Source: Kocuria sp.
Lineage (GTDB): Bacteria > Actinomycetota > Actinomycetes > Actinomycetales > Micrococcaceae
Direction of reading: 5' to 3'
Assembly (NCBI GenBank): GCA_030454085.1
Contig: JAKDJD010000020.1
Span: forward strand, 1 to 46,317
DNA: 46,317 nt
The notes under the pieces are model-generated. The model was given only the letters and a program-made list of their open reading frames with translations, searched no databases and had not been told where the DNA came from. Made by a program: the position numbers and the translations under genes. Within the stretch, counting starts at the first letter, position 1, and the number at the start of each line of letters is the position of its first letter. Positions 8,182 to 18,289 of this stretch are shown in pieces.

Positions 8182-8999
8182 TGGCAGGCGTATCGACTGA
8201 ATCACTCACGAAGCTGAGCCGGCTGTTCGAGCAGCGTTTCTCCTCCGAGGCCAATGCCTCGATGAGCGAGGAGCTCTTCTCGGTCGCCGATCTGGTGGAC
8301 AACAACGGGGCACTGCGCCGCGGACTGACCGACCCCTCGCGAGAGCAGGAAGTGCGCGGCAAGATCGCCTCTTCGGTTCTGGAGGACAAGGTCTACCCGG
8401 CCGTGCGGGAATCCGTGGCACGCGCGGCGGAGGCTCGTTGGTCTGCCGAGCGGGATCTCGGCGATGCACTGGAACACCTTGGGGTGCTCGCGGCGGCCTT
8501 CGCTGCGGAGAACCGTGCCGGCAAGGACGCACTCTCCGACGTGGTCGATGACGTTCTGGGCTTCTCCAAAGCGGTCCAGGCATCTCCGGAGATCCAGACG
8601 GCATTGACCGACCAGCGTGCGGACGCATCGGCAAAGAAGCAGTTGGCCGCGCGAGTCAGTCCCGCCAGGACCGAGGAAGGCCGTCTGCTGATCGATCAGG
8701 TCGTGGAGCACCCGCGAGGGGTTCTTCCGGCTGACCTTGCCGAGAAGTTCGCGGGAATCCTGGTGTCTCTTTCGCAGCGTTTCATTGCGAAGGTCACGAC
8801 CAGCGTTCCCCTCGACGACCAGAGGCTCGATCGCCTCGAGAAGGCCATCTCCGGCGTCTACCAGCGGGACATGACCCTCGACGTCACGGTGGACCCGGAC
8901 GTCGTCGGCGGTCTCAAGGTTCAGGTTGGGGACGAAGTCATCGACGGAACCATGTCCACCCGCATCGCGAATTTGGACCAGACACTGTCTGCCTCGTGA
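8181..8999 (+). CDS. atpH: ATP synthase F1 subunit delta
   Basis: A 272-residue delta subunit, longer than the roughly 180 residues of E. coli but normal for actinobacteria, which carry an N-terminal extension. The C-terminal part contains TTSVPLDDQRLDRLEKAI and the closing VDPDVVGGLKVQVGDEVIDGT, the conserved OSCP/delta signature. It links the b stalk to the top of the alpha-beta hexamer. It starts one base inside the atpF stop. A 144-base spacer then precedes atpA. Confidence 0.96.
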   Translation: MAGVSTESLTKLSRLFEQRFSSEANASMSEELFSVADLVDNNGALRRGLTDPSREQEVRGKIASSVLEDKVYPAVRESVARAAEARWSAERDLGDALEHLGVLAAAFAAENRAGKDALSDVVDDVLGFSKAVQASPEIQTALTDQRADASAKKQLAARVSPARTEEGRLLIDQVVEHPRGVLPADLAEKFAGILVSLSQRFIAKVTTSVPLDDQRLDRLEKAISGVYQRDMTLDVTVDPDVVGGLKVQVGDEVIDGTMSTRIANLDQTLSAS

Positions 9000-9143
9000 C
9001 GACCGCCCGCAGCGATTCAGTCTGATACACAGTTGGATCACTCGTGAGGCCGACCGGAATTCACGGTGCGATCCACCCCCATACACGTACACTCGGTTCC
9101 AACAGCACGTGGGACCACCAACCAAGGAGAGCAGGGACACAAG

Positions 9144-10781
9144 ATGGCCGATTTGACCATCAATGCCGATGATGTCCGCAGCGCGCTCGACGAGTTCGCG
9201 GCATCGTACGAACCCGGCGACGCACAGCGAGTTGAAGTCGGACGCGTCAGAAGCGCAGCTGATGGCATCGCCCGTGTCGAGGGCCTTCCCTCGGTCATGG
9301 CGAACGAGCTTCTTCGCTTCGAGGACGGAACGCTGGGCCTGGCCCAGAGCCTCGACACGCGGGACATCGGAGCGATCGTACTTGGCGATTTCGCCGGCAT
9401 TGAAGAAGGACAGGAAGTTCATCGAACCGGGGAAGTCCTTTCGGTTCCCGTGGGCGATGCATTCTTGGGCCGTGTCGTCGACCCGTTGGGCCAGCCGATC
9501 GATGATCTGGGACCCGTCGAGTCGGAAGGTCGCCGTGCCCTGGAACTCCAGGCGCCGGGCGTTACGCAGCGCAAGTCGGTCCATGAGCCCCTGCAGACCG
9601 GTACCAAGGCCATCGACGCCATGATCCCGATCGGCCGGGGACAGCGTCAGCTGATCATCGGTGACCGCCAGACCGGTAAGACCGCCCTCGGCGTGGATGC
9701 CATCCTTAACCAGAAGGACAACTGGGAATCGGGGGACGTCAACAAGCAGGTACGTTGCATCTACGTCGCCGTCGGCCAGAAGGCATCGACGATCGCCTCG
9801 GTCCGCCAGACCCTCGAAGAGAACGGCGCCCTCGAGTACACCACGATCGTTGCCTCCCCGGCATCCGACGCTGCTGGTTTCAAGTATCTGGCTCCCTACG
9901 CCGGTTCTGCGATCGGTCAGCACTGGATGTACGGCGGCAAGCACGTGCTCATTGTCTTCGATGACCTCTCCAAGCAGGCTGAGGCCTACCGTGCGGTGTC
10001 TCTCCTCCTGCGTCGTCCTCCGGGACGCGAGGCCTACCCGGGTGACGTCTTCTACCTGCACTCCCGCTTGCTGGAGCGTTGCGCCAAGCTCTCGGACGAG
10101 CTCGGCGCGGGGTCGATGACCGGTTTGCCGATCATCGAGACCAAGGCGAACGACGTCTCGGCCTTCATTCCGACCAACGTCATTTCGATTACCGACGGTC
10201 AGATCTTCCTCCAGTCGGACCTCTTCAACTCGAACCAGCGCCCGGCGGTCGACGTCGGCGTCTCGGTCTCGCGTGTGGGCGGCTCCGCACAGATCAAGGC
10301 GATGAAGAAGGTCTCCGGCACGCTCAAGCTGGACCTTGCCCAGTACCGGTCGATGCAGGCGTTCGCGATGTTCGCCTCCGACCTGGACGAGGTGTCTCGT
10401 CGTCAGCTCGTCCGGGGTGCACGTCTCATGGAGCTGCTCCGTCAGCCCCAGTACACCCCGTACCCCGTCGAAGAGCAGGTCGTCTCGATCTGGGCCGGAA
10501 CCAAGGGACATCTCGATGACCTCGAGGTTTCCCAGGTGCTGGACTTCGAGGAGCGCTTCATCGACCACCTGCGCCGGCAGACCAATGTGCTGAACAGCAT
10601 TCGGGATACCGGAAAGCTCGAGGACGACGCCATCTCCGCCCTGCAGACTGCGGTCGAGAGCGTCAAGCGCGACTTCACGGCGGGCCAGAACAACGGCTCG
10701 GGTTCGGTGCAGGCCGGGAACGAGGAGGCCACTCCCGTGAACGATGCGGACGTTGATCAGGAACAGATCGTCAAGCGATAA
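9144..10781 (+). CDS. atpA: ATP synthase F1 subunit alpha
   Basis: A 545-residue subunit with the nucleotide-binding P-loop GDRQTGKT at 173-180, and the downstream SIGR-finger-like stretch of F1-alpha. I chose the ATG giving [11 protein letters not shown] because it matches the family N-terminus. A longer frame upstream would add 26 unrelated residues. AAGGAGAGCAGGGA lies upstream as the ribosome site. The C-terminus has a polar, acidic tail (about the last 35 residues) beyond the core fold, of unknown role. Confidence 0.97.
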   Translation: MADLTINADDVRSALDEFAASYEPGDAQRVEVGRVRSAADGIARVEGLPSVMANELLRFEDGTLGLAQSLDTRDIGAIVLGDFAGIEEGQEVHRTGEVLSVPVGDAFLGRVVDPLGQPIDDLGPVESEGRRALELQAPGVTQRKSVHEPLQTGTKAIDAMIPIGRGQRQLIIGDRQTGKTALGVDAILNQKDNWESGDVNKQVRCIYVAVGQKASTIASVRQTLEENGALEYTTIVASPASDAAGFKYLAPYAGSAIGQHWMYGGKHVLIVFDDLSKQAEAYRAVSLLLRRPPGREAYPGDVFYLHSRLLERCAKLSDELGAGSMTGLPIIETKANDVSAFIPTNVISITDGQIFLQSDLFNSNQRPAVDVGVSVSRVGGSAQIKAMKKVSGTLKLDLAQYRSMQAFAMFASDLDEVSRRQLVRGARLMELLRQPQYTPYPVEEQVVSIWAGTKGHLDDLEVSQVLDFEERFIDHLRRQTNVLNSIRDTGKLEDDAISALQTAVESVKRDFTAGQNNGSGSVQAGNEEATPVNDADVDQEQIVKR

Positions 10782-10789
10782 GACCTGAG

Positions 10790-10819
10790 GGTACGCGGTC
10801 CCGGAAGGGACCGCGTACC
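10790..10819 (+). other. Perfect intercistronic hairpin with GGAA tetraloop (atpA-atpG)
   Basis: GGTACGCGGTCCC-GGAA-GGGACCGCGTACC: a 13-bp perfect stem closed by a GNRA-type tetraloop, starting 8 bases after the atpA stop and ending just before the atpG ribosome site (GAAAGGAAGC). There is no U-tract, and the operon clearly continues. A partial terminator, RNA stabiliser or processing site that separates alpha from gamma expression is plausible (inference). Confidence 0.65.
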
Positions 10820-10841
10820 GTCCGGGCTGAAAGGAAGCTCT

Positions 10842-11771
10842 ATGGGAGCCCAGATCAGGGTTTACCGTCGGAAGATTGCTTCGACGTCGTCCATGAAGAA
10901 GATCTTCAAGGCGATGGAGATGATCGCGACTTCCCGCATCAACCGTGCCCGCAGGCGCTCGAACGAGACCGGTCCCTACGCAAACGCCCTGACCAGGGCC
11001 GTCAGCGCAGTGGCCACCCAGACGTCGATCACGCACCCGCTCATCAGCGATGGATCGGAATCACGCCGGTCCGCCGTTCTGGTCATGACGAGTGACATGG
11101 GCAAGGCCGGGTCCTACTCCGTCAACGCGATCAAGAAGGCCGAAGGCCTCATCGAACGGTTGCGGCAGGATGGTCGTGAGGTCGAGCTCTACATCGTCGG
11201 GCGCAAGGCTCAGCAGTACTACGATTTCCGCAACCGTACCTACGAGAAGGTGTGGACGGGGGACACGGACAATCCCCACGTCGAGACGGCGCGGGAGATC
11301 GGCGAGGTTCTCCTGGACCGTTACTCGACACCGTACGAGGAAGGCGGTGTGGACGATCTGCACATCGTCTACACGCAGTTCCAGTCGATGGTCTCCCAAG
11401 AGCCGAAGATTCTCCGGTTGCTGCCCTTGACCGTCGTGGACGCCAAGGAGATGGGCGAGGAGATCGTGCCGGGCGAGGACGTCAGCGAGGACGAGTTTGA
11501 GAACGCCGCGTCCTTCGAGTTCGAGCCGAGCGCGGAGGAAGTCCTCGACCAATTGTTGCCCAGGTACATCGAGACGCGGATTTTCTCCTGCCTGCTCCAG
11601 GCGGCCGCGAGCGAATTGGCGTCCCGCCAGCGCGCGATGAAGGCCGCGGGCGACAACGCCGACGATCTCGTCAAGCAGTACACACGACTGATGAACAACG
11701 CCCGCCAGGCTGAGGTCACCCAGGAGCTCAGCGAGATCGTTGCGGGTGCCGATTCCTTGGCCGCCTCCTGA
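10842..11771 (+). CDS. atpG: ATP synthase F1 subunit gamma
   Basis: A 309-residue central stalk subunit. The N-terminal helix [20 protein letters not shown] and the following [13 protein letters not shown] are diagnostic. The C-terminal coiled-coil partner contains [17 protein letters not shown] and the final [19 protein letters not shown]. An acidic insertion at about residues 205-225 is a usual feature of actinobacterial gamma subunits. GAAAGGAAGC six bases upstream supports the start. Confidence 0.97.
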   Translation: MGAQIRVYRRKIASTSSMKKIFKAMEMIATSRINRARRRSNETGPYANALTRAVSAVATQTSITHPLISDGSESRRSAVLVMTSDMGKAGSYSVNAIKKAEGLIERLRQDGREVELYIVGRKAQQYYDFRNRTYEKVWTGDTDNPHVETAREIGEVLLDRYSTPYEEGGVDDLHIVYTQFQSMVSQEPKILRLLPLTVVDAKEMGEEIVPGEDVSEDEFENAASFEFEPSAEEVLDQLLPRYIETRIFSCLLQAAASELASRQRAMKAAGDNADDLVKQYTRLMNNARQAEVTQELSEIVAGADSLAAS

Positions 11772-13301
<1,530 letters not shown>

Positions 13302-13303
13302 TC

Positions 13304-13570
13304 ATGGCATCCGTTCTGAAGGTAGAAGTGGTTTCCCGCGAGGCCGTCGTGTGGAAGGGCGAAGCCAAGTACGTGCGCGCCCGCACCGCCGCCGGTGACA
13401 TCGGCGTCCTGGCGGGCCATGCGCCGACCCTCGCCCTCCTGGCGGAGGACGGGGAACTCGTGATCGACCCCGTTGACGGAGAACGGAAGACGGCTCGTCT
13501 GCAGGAAGGATTCCTCACGGTGTCCAACGACAGTGTCGTGATCGCTGCAACCAGTAGCTCCGATCTGTAG
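13304..13570 (+). CDS. atpC: ATP synthase F1 subunit epsilon, short form
   Basis: An 88-residue protein that covers only the N-terminal beta-sandwich. Typical landmarks are the opening strand VEVVSREAVVW, the turn GDIGVLAGHAPTLALL, and the final strands ending at DSVVIAATSSSDL. The roughly 45-residue C-terminal helical hairpin that acts as an inhibitory arm in E. coli (139 residues) is absent. Short epsilons occur in some actinobacteria, so this is probably natural rather than a frameshift: the stop is followed directly by spacer and terminator with no continuing helical sequence. It is the last gene of the operon. Confidence 0.95.
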   Translation: MASVLKVEVVSREAVVWKGEAKYVRARTAAGDIGVLAGHAPTLALLAEDGELVIDPVDGERKTARLQEGFLTVSNDSVVIAATSSSDL

Positions 13571-13602
13571 CAGCCCGCAACGCAGAAGTCGTTCGGAACG
13601 GA

Positions 13603-13640
13603 CCAAGGGCCCGGCACTGACCACAGTGCCGGGCCCTTGG
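13603..13640. terminator. Bidirectional terminator between atpC and nucS
   Basis: A perfect 17-bp stem (13603-13619 with 13624-13640) and a 4-base loop ACCA, core GGGCCCGGCACTG. It lies between the convergent atpC and nucS genes and can terminate both. There is no U-tract on either side. Confidence 0.85.
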
Positions 13641-13657
13641 CGTACACCGCCTGCGAT

Positions 13658-14353
13658 TCAGAACAGGCGGCCCTCGGAATCGTCGACGCCGCGCATCGCG
13701 TCGTAATCGAGGGTTACGCAGGCAATGCCGCGGTCCTCCGCGAGTGTCCGGGCCTGCGGCTTGATGAGCTGGGCCGCGAACATACCGCGCACCGGGGACA
13801 GGACGGGATCCCGGTTGAGCAGTTCGAGGTACCGAGTCAACTGCTCGACACCGTCAATGTCCCCGCGCCTCTTCAATTCGATGGCCACGGTGTGCCCGGT
13901 GGCATCGCGGGCGAGGATGTCCACGGGACCGATGGCCGTGGGATATTCCCTCCGGATCAGGCTGTACCCGTCGCCCAGCGTCTCGATCTGGTCCGCAAGC
14001 AGTCTCTGGAGATCCGCCTCGACGCCGTCCTTGATGAGCCCGGGATCCACCCCGAGCTGATGATCGGATTCGTGGTGCTTGGCAAAGATCCGAACCACGA
14101 GCCGGTCATCCGACTTGGCGGCCTGGACGATCCATCGCTCGACGGCTTCGTCGTCGAAGTCCTGGTCCTCGCGGGTCTCGATCCGGGTGGTCGCCGGTGG
14201 AGACATCCAATTCAGTGGCTTGTACGAACCACCGTCCGAGTGGACCAGCACGGATCCGTCGGCCTTGACCATGAGAAGGCGCGTGGCCAGGGGGAGATGG
14301 GCCTTGAGACGGCCTTCGTAATCTACGGAACAATCAGCTATTACTAGACGCAC
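13658..14353 (-). CDS. nucS: Mismatch-specific endonuclease NucS/EndoMS
   Basis: A 231-residue protein with the family opening (V)[19 protein letters not shown] and [12 protein letters not shown]. The C-terminal nuclease core has Asp145 (GPVDILARD) and Glu159-x-Lys161 (AIELKRRG), the D-ExK active site. The enzyme cuts both strands at certain mismatches in actinobacteria that lack MutS/MutL. The C-terminus ends DDSEGRLF; the closing hydrophobic pair resembles the sliding-clamp-binding tail reported for this family. I chose the GTG at 14351-14353 because it yields the canonical N-terminus; an upstream extension would add 35 unrelated residues. It is transcribed towards atpC, a common actinobacterial placement. 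Confidence 0.95.
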   Translation of the reverse strand: MRLVIADCSVDYEGRLKAHLPLATRLLMVKADGSVLVHSDGGSYKPLNWMSPPATTRIETREDQDFDDEAVERWIVQAAKSDDRLVVRIFAKHHESDHQLGVDPGLIKDGVEADLQRLLADQIETLGDGYSLIRREYPTAIGPVDILARDATGHTVAIELKRRGDIDGVEQLTRYLELLNRDPVLSPVRGMFAAQLIKPQARTLAEDRGIACVTLDYDAMRGVDDSEGRLF

Positions 14354-14413
14354 CCGGCTCACTCTACCGGGACCGCAGAACGGGCGCAGTTTCGCTTGTG
14401 CCACAATGATGAC

Positions 14414-14749
14414 ATGGCACGATCTCGGCGAAGCCCCCGGCGCACCCAGTCGGGGCACGGTAAGGCGGGTCCGAGCAAATGGCAGAGATTCTCCGGTTCC
14501 CCAGGAGGAGATATCTCACGGGCTCTGGACCCGGAACCCCGCGTCGAGAGGGATGAGCTCGGCGAATGGTTCGTGCGGTACGTCCCGGCGTCGGGAGCGA
14601 GGAAGCCGTATACCTGCCCGGGCTGTGGCCGGGGCATCGCCGTAGGGACGGCGCATTACGTCGTGTGGAAGAACGATCATCTCTTCGGTGACCAACGAGC
14701 GATCGAGGACCGTCGGCACTGGCACGCCCGGTGCTGGGAGATCCGCTGA
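14414..14749 (+). CDS. Small zinc-ribbon protein of unknown function
   Basis: A 111-residue basic protein. Residues 1-35 are Arg/Ser/Gly-rich and probably disordered. A short conserved block ([11 protein letters not shown]) follows, then a putative zinc site: CPGC near residues 68-71, with HWHARCW near the C-terminus. Proteins of this type are conserved next to nucS in actinobacteria and are sometimes mislabelled ATP/GTP-binding; I see no P-loop. The gene diverges from nucS with a 60-base gap. The ATG was chosen over an upstream ATG six codons earlier because MARSRRS starts the basic region. Nucleic-acid binding is a guess from charge and zinc ribbon. Confidence 0.75.
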   Translation: MARSRRSPRRTQSGHGKAGPSKWQRFSGSPGGDISRALDPEPRVERDELGEWFVRYVPASGARKPYTCPGCGRGIAVGTAHYVVWKNDHLFGDQRAIEDRRHWHARCWEIR

Positions 14750-14821
14750 ACCGCGTCGTCGCGCGTGCGTGACGTCGCAACCCTCGACCTCCACGGAACC
14801 GTGCGGGGAACCGCCCGCCCG

Positions 14822-14827
14822 TAGAAT
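14822..14827 (+). promoter_or_regulatory. -10 element of a leaderless transcript
   Basis: TAGAAT ends 7 bases before the ATG of the alpha/beta hydrolase at 14835, so transcription should begin at or next to the start codon. No Shine-Dalgarno is needed or clear. Confidence 0.6.
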
Positions 14828-14834
14828 CGAGAGC

Positions 14835-15626
14835 ATGGCAACTTCACAACCTGCTCAAGCCGACGCCCACACCGATGGCCCCACCGAGATCGGGCCGACG
14901 ACGGTCCTACCCGCCCGACGGGAGAACATTGAGTTCACGACCGACGACGGCAAGACCCTGGTCGGTGAGCTGGCCTTGCCGGAACACACCGACCCTGCCG
15001 CGATCCTGCTGTGCCTTCACCCTCTGCCCACGCACGGAGGCTTCATGGACTCCCACGTGTACAAGAAGGCCTCCTACCGGCTCCCCGCCCTGGCGCACCT
15101 CGGCGTGCTCCGTTTCAACACGCGCGGAACGAGCTCGCCGAGGGGCACCAGCGACGGTCAGTTCGAGGACGGCGTGGGTGAGCATGGTGACGTCCTGGCG
15201 GCGATGCGGTTCCTCCGCGATCGCGGATTTGCGAACATCTGGCTCGTGGGGTGGTCCTTCGGAACCGAGCTCGTGCTCCGATACGGTTCGAGGGGTCCCG
15301 TGGTGTCGCAGGTCAGTGGCGGGATTCTTCTCTCGCCGCCTTTGCATCGTGCGACCGAGGAGGATCTGGGTGCGTGGGCCGAGAGCGGTCTTCCCCTGAC
15401 CGTGCTGGTTCCCGAGAAGGACGACTACCTGCAGCCCGATGCGGCTCGCGAACGGTTTGCCGCGATCCCGCAGGCCGAGGTCAAGGGAATCGACGGGGCC
15501 AAACACCTGTGGGTCGGTGAAAAATATGTCCGTCGCGCCCACGACGAGATCGTCTCGAGGGTCGCCGGTCGGCCCGTACGTCTTAAGACCACTTGGGAAG
15601 GCGAGGCCGGTACCGAGATGAACTAG
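14835..15626 (+). CDS. Alpha/beta hydrolase
   Basis: A 263-residue protein with the alpha/beta hydrolase order. LLCLHPLPTHGG forms the oxyanion strand (about 57-68), FNTRGTSSPRG is a shared loop, and the nucleophile elbow is VGWSFG (Ser near residue 141). The acid is probably Asp in VPEKDDYL and the histidine is in GAKHLWVG. The first 25 residues are polar and unconserved-looking. Substrate is unknown; peptidase-like and esterase-like annotations are both possible. It appears to be a single-gene unit with a leaderless promoter, and converges on the AI-2E family gene. Confidence 0.85.
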   Translation: MATSQPAQADAHTDGPTEIGPTTVLPARRENIEFTTDDGKTLVGELALPEHTDPAAILLCLHPLPTHGGFMDSHVYKKASYRLPALAHLGVLRFNTRGTSSPRGTSDGQFEDGVGEHGDVLAAMRFLRDRGFANIWLVGWSFGTELVLRYGSRGPVVSQVSGGILLSPPLHRATEEDLGAWAESGLPLTVLVPEKDDYLQPDAARERFAAIPQAEVKGIDGAKHLWVGEKYVRRAHDEIVSRVAGRPVRLKTTWEGEAGTEMN

Positions 15627-15643
15627 TGTCCTGTCCTGTCCTG
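15627..15643. repeat. Short tandem repeat TGTCC x3
   Basis: Three TGTCC units plus TG fill most of the 20-base gap between the stops of two convergent genes. It is too short to infer function but is a candidate slippage tract. Confidence 0.7.
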
Positions 15644-15646
15644 CCG

Positions 15647-17008
15647 CTACCTGCGGTCCTGACGGGGGATGAACACCTCGCGGATTAGAAGCATGGCCGA
15701 AGCCGCCACCGGAATCGCGATAATGGCACCGAGAACGCCCCACAGCGCTCCGCCTCCAGCGACGGCGATGACCGCGACGGAGCCGGGGACTGCCACGGCT
15801 TTGCTCATGATTCGGGGCGAAATGAAATAGGCCTCGATCTGCAGGTATGCGAAATAGCAGATGGCATAGACGGCTGCCGACTGCCACCCGTTCAACAGGG
15901 CGATGAAAGTGACGAGGATACCGGCAACGACGCCGCCCACCAGGGGGACGAAGGCCAGCAGCAGCACCACGAAGGCGCACAGCAGGGGGAAATTGACGCC
16001 GACAATGGACATGACAATCAGGGCAAATGTCGCGTTGAGCAGGGCAACGACGGCCTGGCCCATCACGTAGTTGCCCACGGACTGGGTGATCTTTTCCGTG
16101 AGTTCGGCGACGCGGCGACGTCGCGAACGGGGAGCCAGACGGATGCCCCAGGCCTTGATCGTCGGCAACGAGGTCACGAAGTACAGGGCCAGGAACATGA
16201 CGATGAGGGTCCCCGTGATGACCTGGGCGACCGCTGACCCCGCGTTGATCAGGTTATTGAGAAAGTTCCCGATCAGGCTCGAATCGCTGAATGCCGTGTC
16301 GAAGAAGTTGCCGGCCTCGTTCTCTACCTTGTCCCGGATACCGAATTGGTCGTCCAACTCGCCCATGAACTTCGAGGACAGGAAGTCGTCGAAGGTCTGG
16401 GGAAAGCCATTGATGAATCCCAGAGCCTGCCGGGCGATGCTCGGAATCACGACCGTCGCCATGAGCACCACGATGCCGGCGAACCCCAGGAGTACGATCG
16501 CGACGCCGCCGATGCGTGGCAGGCCCCTGGATTCGAACCACCGGACGATCGGGTCCAGACCGAGGGCGATGAACATCGCGCCCGTGATCCATCCGCCGAG
16601 GGCACCGACGTTGGCCGCCAGGTAGTAGACCAGCAGCGCCAGACCGACGCCTACGGTGACCAGGAAACCGAATTGGACGGGATTGCGGACCGGCATGGTC
16701 GCATCCATTGGTGTGGAGGCAACCGTCGCTTGCCCTGGCTCTGCCTGGTCCGTCCCGGTCCTCGAGGCGTCGTCGAGCTCCTCGGACCCGCAATTCTCCG
16801 TCTCGGACGGGCCACCCGGGGGCATATCGTTGCTTGCCCTCCGGCCACGCGTTTCGTCCTGCGGTACCTCGACATCGGGCAGACCGAATCGCGGGCGTGG
16901 CTTGGCCCCGGGGAAGGAGGGAGTGCCGCCCTTCCTTCCCAGCAGAGAACGCAACCGGCTCACTGTGCCTCGGCCCTGGGCCTTGTCCGGCCGTTTGCTG
17001 CCTGGCAT
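15647..17008 (-). CDS. AI-2E family transporter (PerM/TqsA-like membrane protein)
   Basis: A 453-residue protein. Residues 1-110 are hydrophilic, rich in Pro, Gly, Glu and Arg, and presumably cytoplasmic. The rest carries about eight hydrophobic segments with the family pattern: a helix pair, a large soluble loop (about 205-265), and the C-terminal LLAFVPLVGGVVAG followed by LWGVLGAIIAIPVAA. The family is named for AI-2 export, but several members move other substrates (for example Na+/H+ exchange), so AI-2 should not be assumed. A GAGAGGAGC ribosome site precedes the ATG. The gene diverges from the YbbN-like gene. Confidence 0.88.
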   Translation of the reverse strand: MPGSKRPDKAQGRGTVSRLRSLLGRKGGTPSFPGAKPRPRFGLPDVEVPQDETRGRRASNDMPPGGPSETENCGSEELDDASRTGTDQAEPGQATVASTPMDATMPVRNPVQFGFLVTVGVGLALLVYYLAANVGALGGWITGAMFIALGLDPIVRWFESRGLPRIGGVAIVLLGFAGIVVLMATVVIPSIARQALGFINGFPQTFDDFLSSKFMGELDDQFGIRDKVENEAGNFFDTAFSDSSLIGNFLNNLINAGSAVAQVITGTLIVMFLALYFVTSLPTIKAWGIRLAPRSRRRRVAELTEKITQSVGNYVMGQAVVALLNATFALIVMSIVGVNFPLLCAFVVLLLAFVPLVGGVVAGILVTFIALLNGWQSAAVYAICYFAYLQIEAYFISPRIMSKAVAVPGSVAVIAVAGGGALWGVLGAIIAIPVAASAMLLIREVFIPRQDRR

Positions 17009-17152
17009 GCAGCTCCTCTCTCCGACGACGGTCCTCCAGGATCGAGATTACCCGGACGGCGTACGAGGTTGGGACCGCTTCCGCGTGTTTGAGATGATTG
17101 TGCCAATATCGTGAGTCCCGCAGGGATTTCCCACGGCGAAAGGATTGATGAC

Positions 17153-18112
17153 ATGACTTCAGGACCGTTCGGCTCGACCGACGCGCAGCCGCAGCCGGAA
17201 GAGAACATTCCGGATTCGGTGCGTTCGGCTCCCGACCTGTCGCGAATGGGCGGTTCGGGCCAGCCAGAGGGAGCACCGAGCCAGCCGGGCGGAGGGAAGA
17301 CGTACCGTCGCGCGGTCACCACGACCGAAGAGTTCCAGGAAGCCGCGCAGCTGTCCGGTCAGGGCCCCGTTGTTTTCGCTCTGTACAGCGGCAAGGACCA
17401 GCAGGCCGTCGACTCGGTCGCTCAGCTCGAGCACATCGTCAATCAGGCCGGCGGCCGTATCCTGCTGGCGGCCGTGGACATCGACCAGGCCCCCGAAATA
17501 GCGCAGGCCTTCCAGATCCAGGGAACCCTTGGGGTGGTCGCTATGTTGGGCGGCCGCCCTGCGCCGATGTACAACTCCCCGGTGCCTGCCGAGCAGATCC
17601 AGGAGCTTTTGGGACAGGTCCTGCAACTGGCCCAGCAGTCTCAGCTCACGGGAACCTTCGAACCCGTCGCCGCCGGGGGAGCAACCGAGCCGGCCCCCTT
17701 GCCGCCCGAACACCAGAAGGCCCAGGCTGCTATGGAGCAAGGCGATTACGAGGCCGCGGCCGATGCTTACAAAGAGGCCCTGCGGGACAAGCCCGCCGAT
17801 AGGGAAGCCAAGATCGGCCTGGCACGCGTCGGTCTCCTGCAGCGCGTACAGGACCAGGACCTGGACCAGGCCCGTGAAACAGCGGCTTCCCGTCCGGACG
17901 ACGTCGAGGCCCAGTTGGCCGTCGCAGACCTCGACGTCTCCGGGGGCCACGTCGAGGACGCTTTCAACCGGTTGATTCGCCTGATCCAGCGGTCCGATGC
18001 GCAGACCAAGGACACGGTGCGCGAGCGATTGCTGGAACTGTTCGAGGTCGTCGGTGCCGAGGACGAGCGAGTGGTCAAGGCGCGGGGAGCCCTGATGCGG
18101 GCTCTGTTCTGA
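17153..18112 (+). CDS. YbbN-like thioredoxin-fold/TPR protein without active-site cysteines
   Basis: A 319-residue protein. A Gly/Pro/Gln-rich N-terminus (about 1-50) leads to a thioredoxin-like domain (about 55-165: PVVFALYSGKDQQ, ILLAAVDIDQAPEIAQAFQIQGTLGVVAML), then TPR-like helices (about 185-319: AAMEQGDYEAAADAYKEAL). Where thioredoxin has WCGPC this protein has SGKDQQ, and it contains no cysteine there, so it cannot be a redox enzyme of the classic type. E. coli YbbN/CnoX acts as a chaperone holdase that works with GroEL and DnaK; a similar role is likely. AAAGGA supports the chosen ATG. Confidence 0.87.
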   Translation: MTSGPFGSTDAQPQPEENIPDSVRSAPDLSRMGGSGQPEGAPSQPGGGKTYRRAVTTTEEFQEAAQLSGQGPVVFALYSGKDQQAVDSVAQLEHIVNQAGGRILLAAVDIDQAPEIAQAFQIQGTLGVVAMLGGRPAPMYNSPVPAEQIQELLGQVLQLAQQSQLTGTFEPVAAGGATEPAPLPPEHQKAQAAMEQGDYEAAADAYKEALRDKPADREAKIGLARVGLLQRVQDQDLDQARETAASRPDDVEAQLAVADLDVSGGHVEDAFNRLIRLIQRSDAQTKDTVRERLLELFEVVGAEDERVVKARGALMRALF

Positions 18113-18147
18113 TCAGTTGAGGGTGCACAGCCACCGGATTCCTCTGC

Positions 18148-18206
18148 GCGAGGCGGCAGGATGGTGCAGGATGAGTCGTCAATTCTGCACGGGACTGCCG
18201 CCTCGC
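18148..18206 (+). terminator. Two-part hairpin after the YbbN-like gene
   Basis: The outer stem of 12 bp is GCGAGGCGGCAG with CTGCCGCCTCGC (18148-18159 and 18195-18206). A 4x4 internal loop follows, then an inner 6-bp stem GTGCAG/CTGCAC (18164-18169 and 18185-18190) and a 15-base loop. It begins 36 bases after the stop. There is no U-tract. It probably terminates the YbbN-like transcript before the ABC exporter operon. Confidence 0.6.
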
Positions 18207-18239
18207 ACCGTGTCGATGGGGTCTGTGAAACTCGCGGAT

Positions 18240-18255
18240 TCAGCCCGTGGGCTGA
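18240..18255. promoter_or_regulatory. Inverted repeat upstream of the ABC exporter
   Basis: TCAGCCC-GT-GGGCTGA, 7-bp perfect arms, ending 34 bases before the ATP-binding subunit start. It is placed like an operator for a dimeric regulator. No regulator gene is adjacent. Confidence 0.4.
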
Positions 18256-18289
18256 TGACGCCGGGGTGCTGACATGATGTGATATTTCC

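Noticed and set aside
8202..11036. A 944-codon open frame on the minus strand
   Set aside because: It is antisense to atpH, atpA and part of atpG, with no recognisable motif and no plausible promoter or ribosome site.
13637..14347. A 236-codon plus-strand frame after atpC
   Set aside because: It lies opposite nucS, which has its full active site and family N-terminus, and it would begin inside the terminator hairpin.
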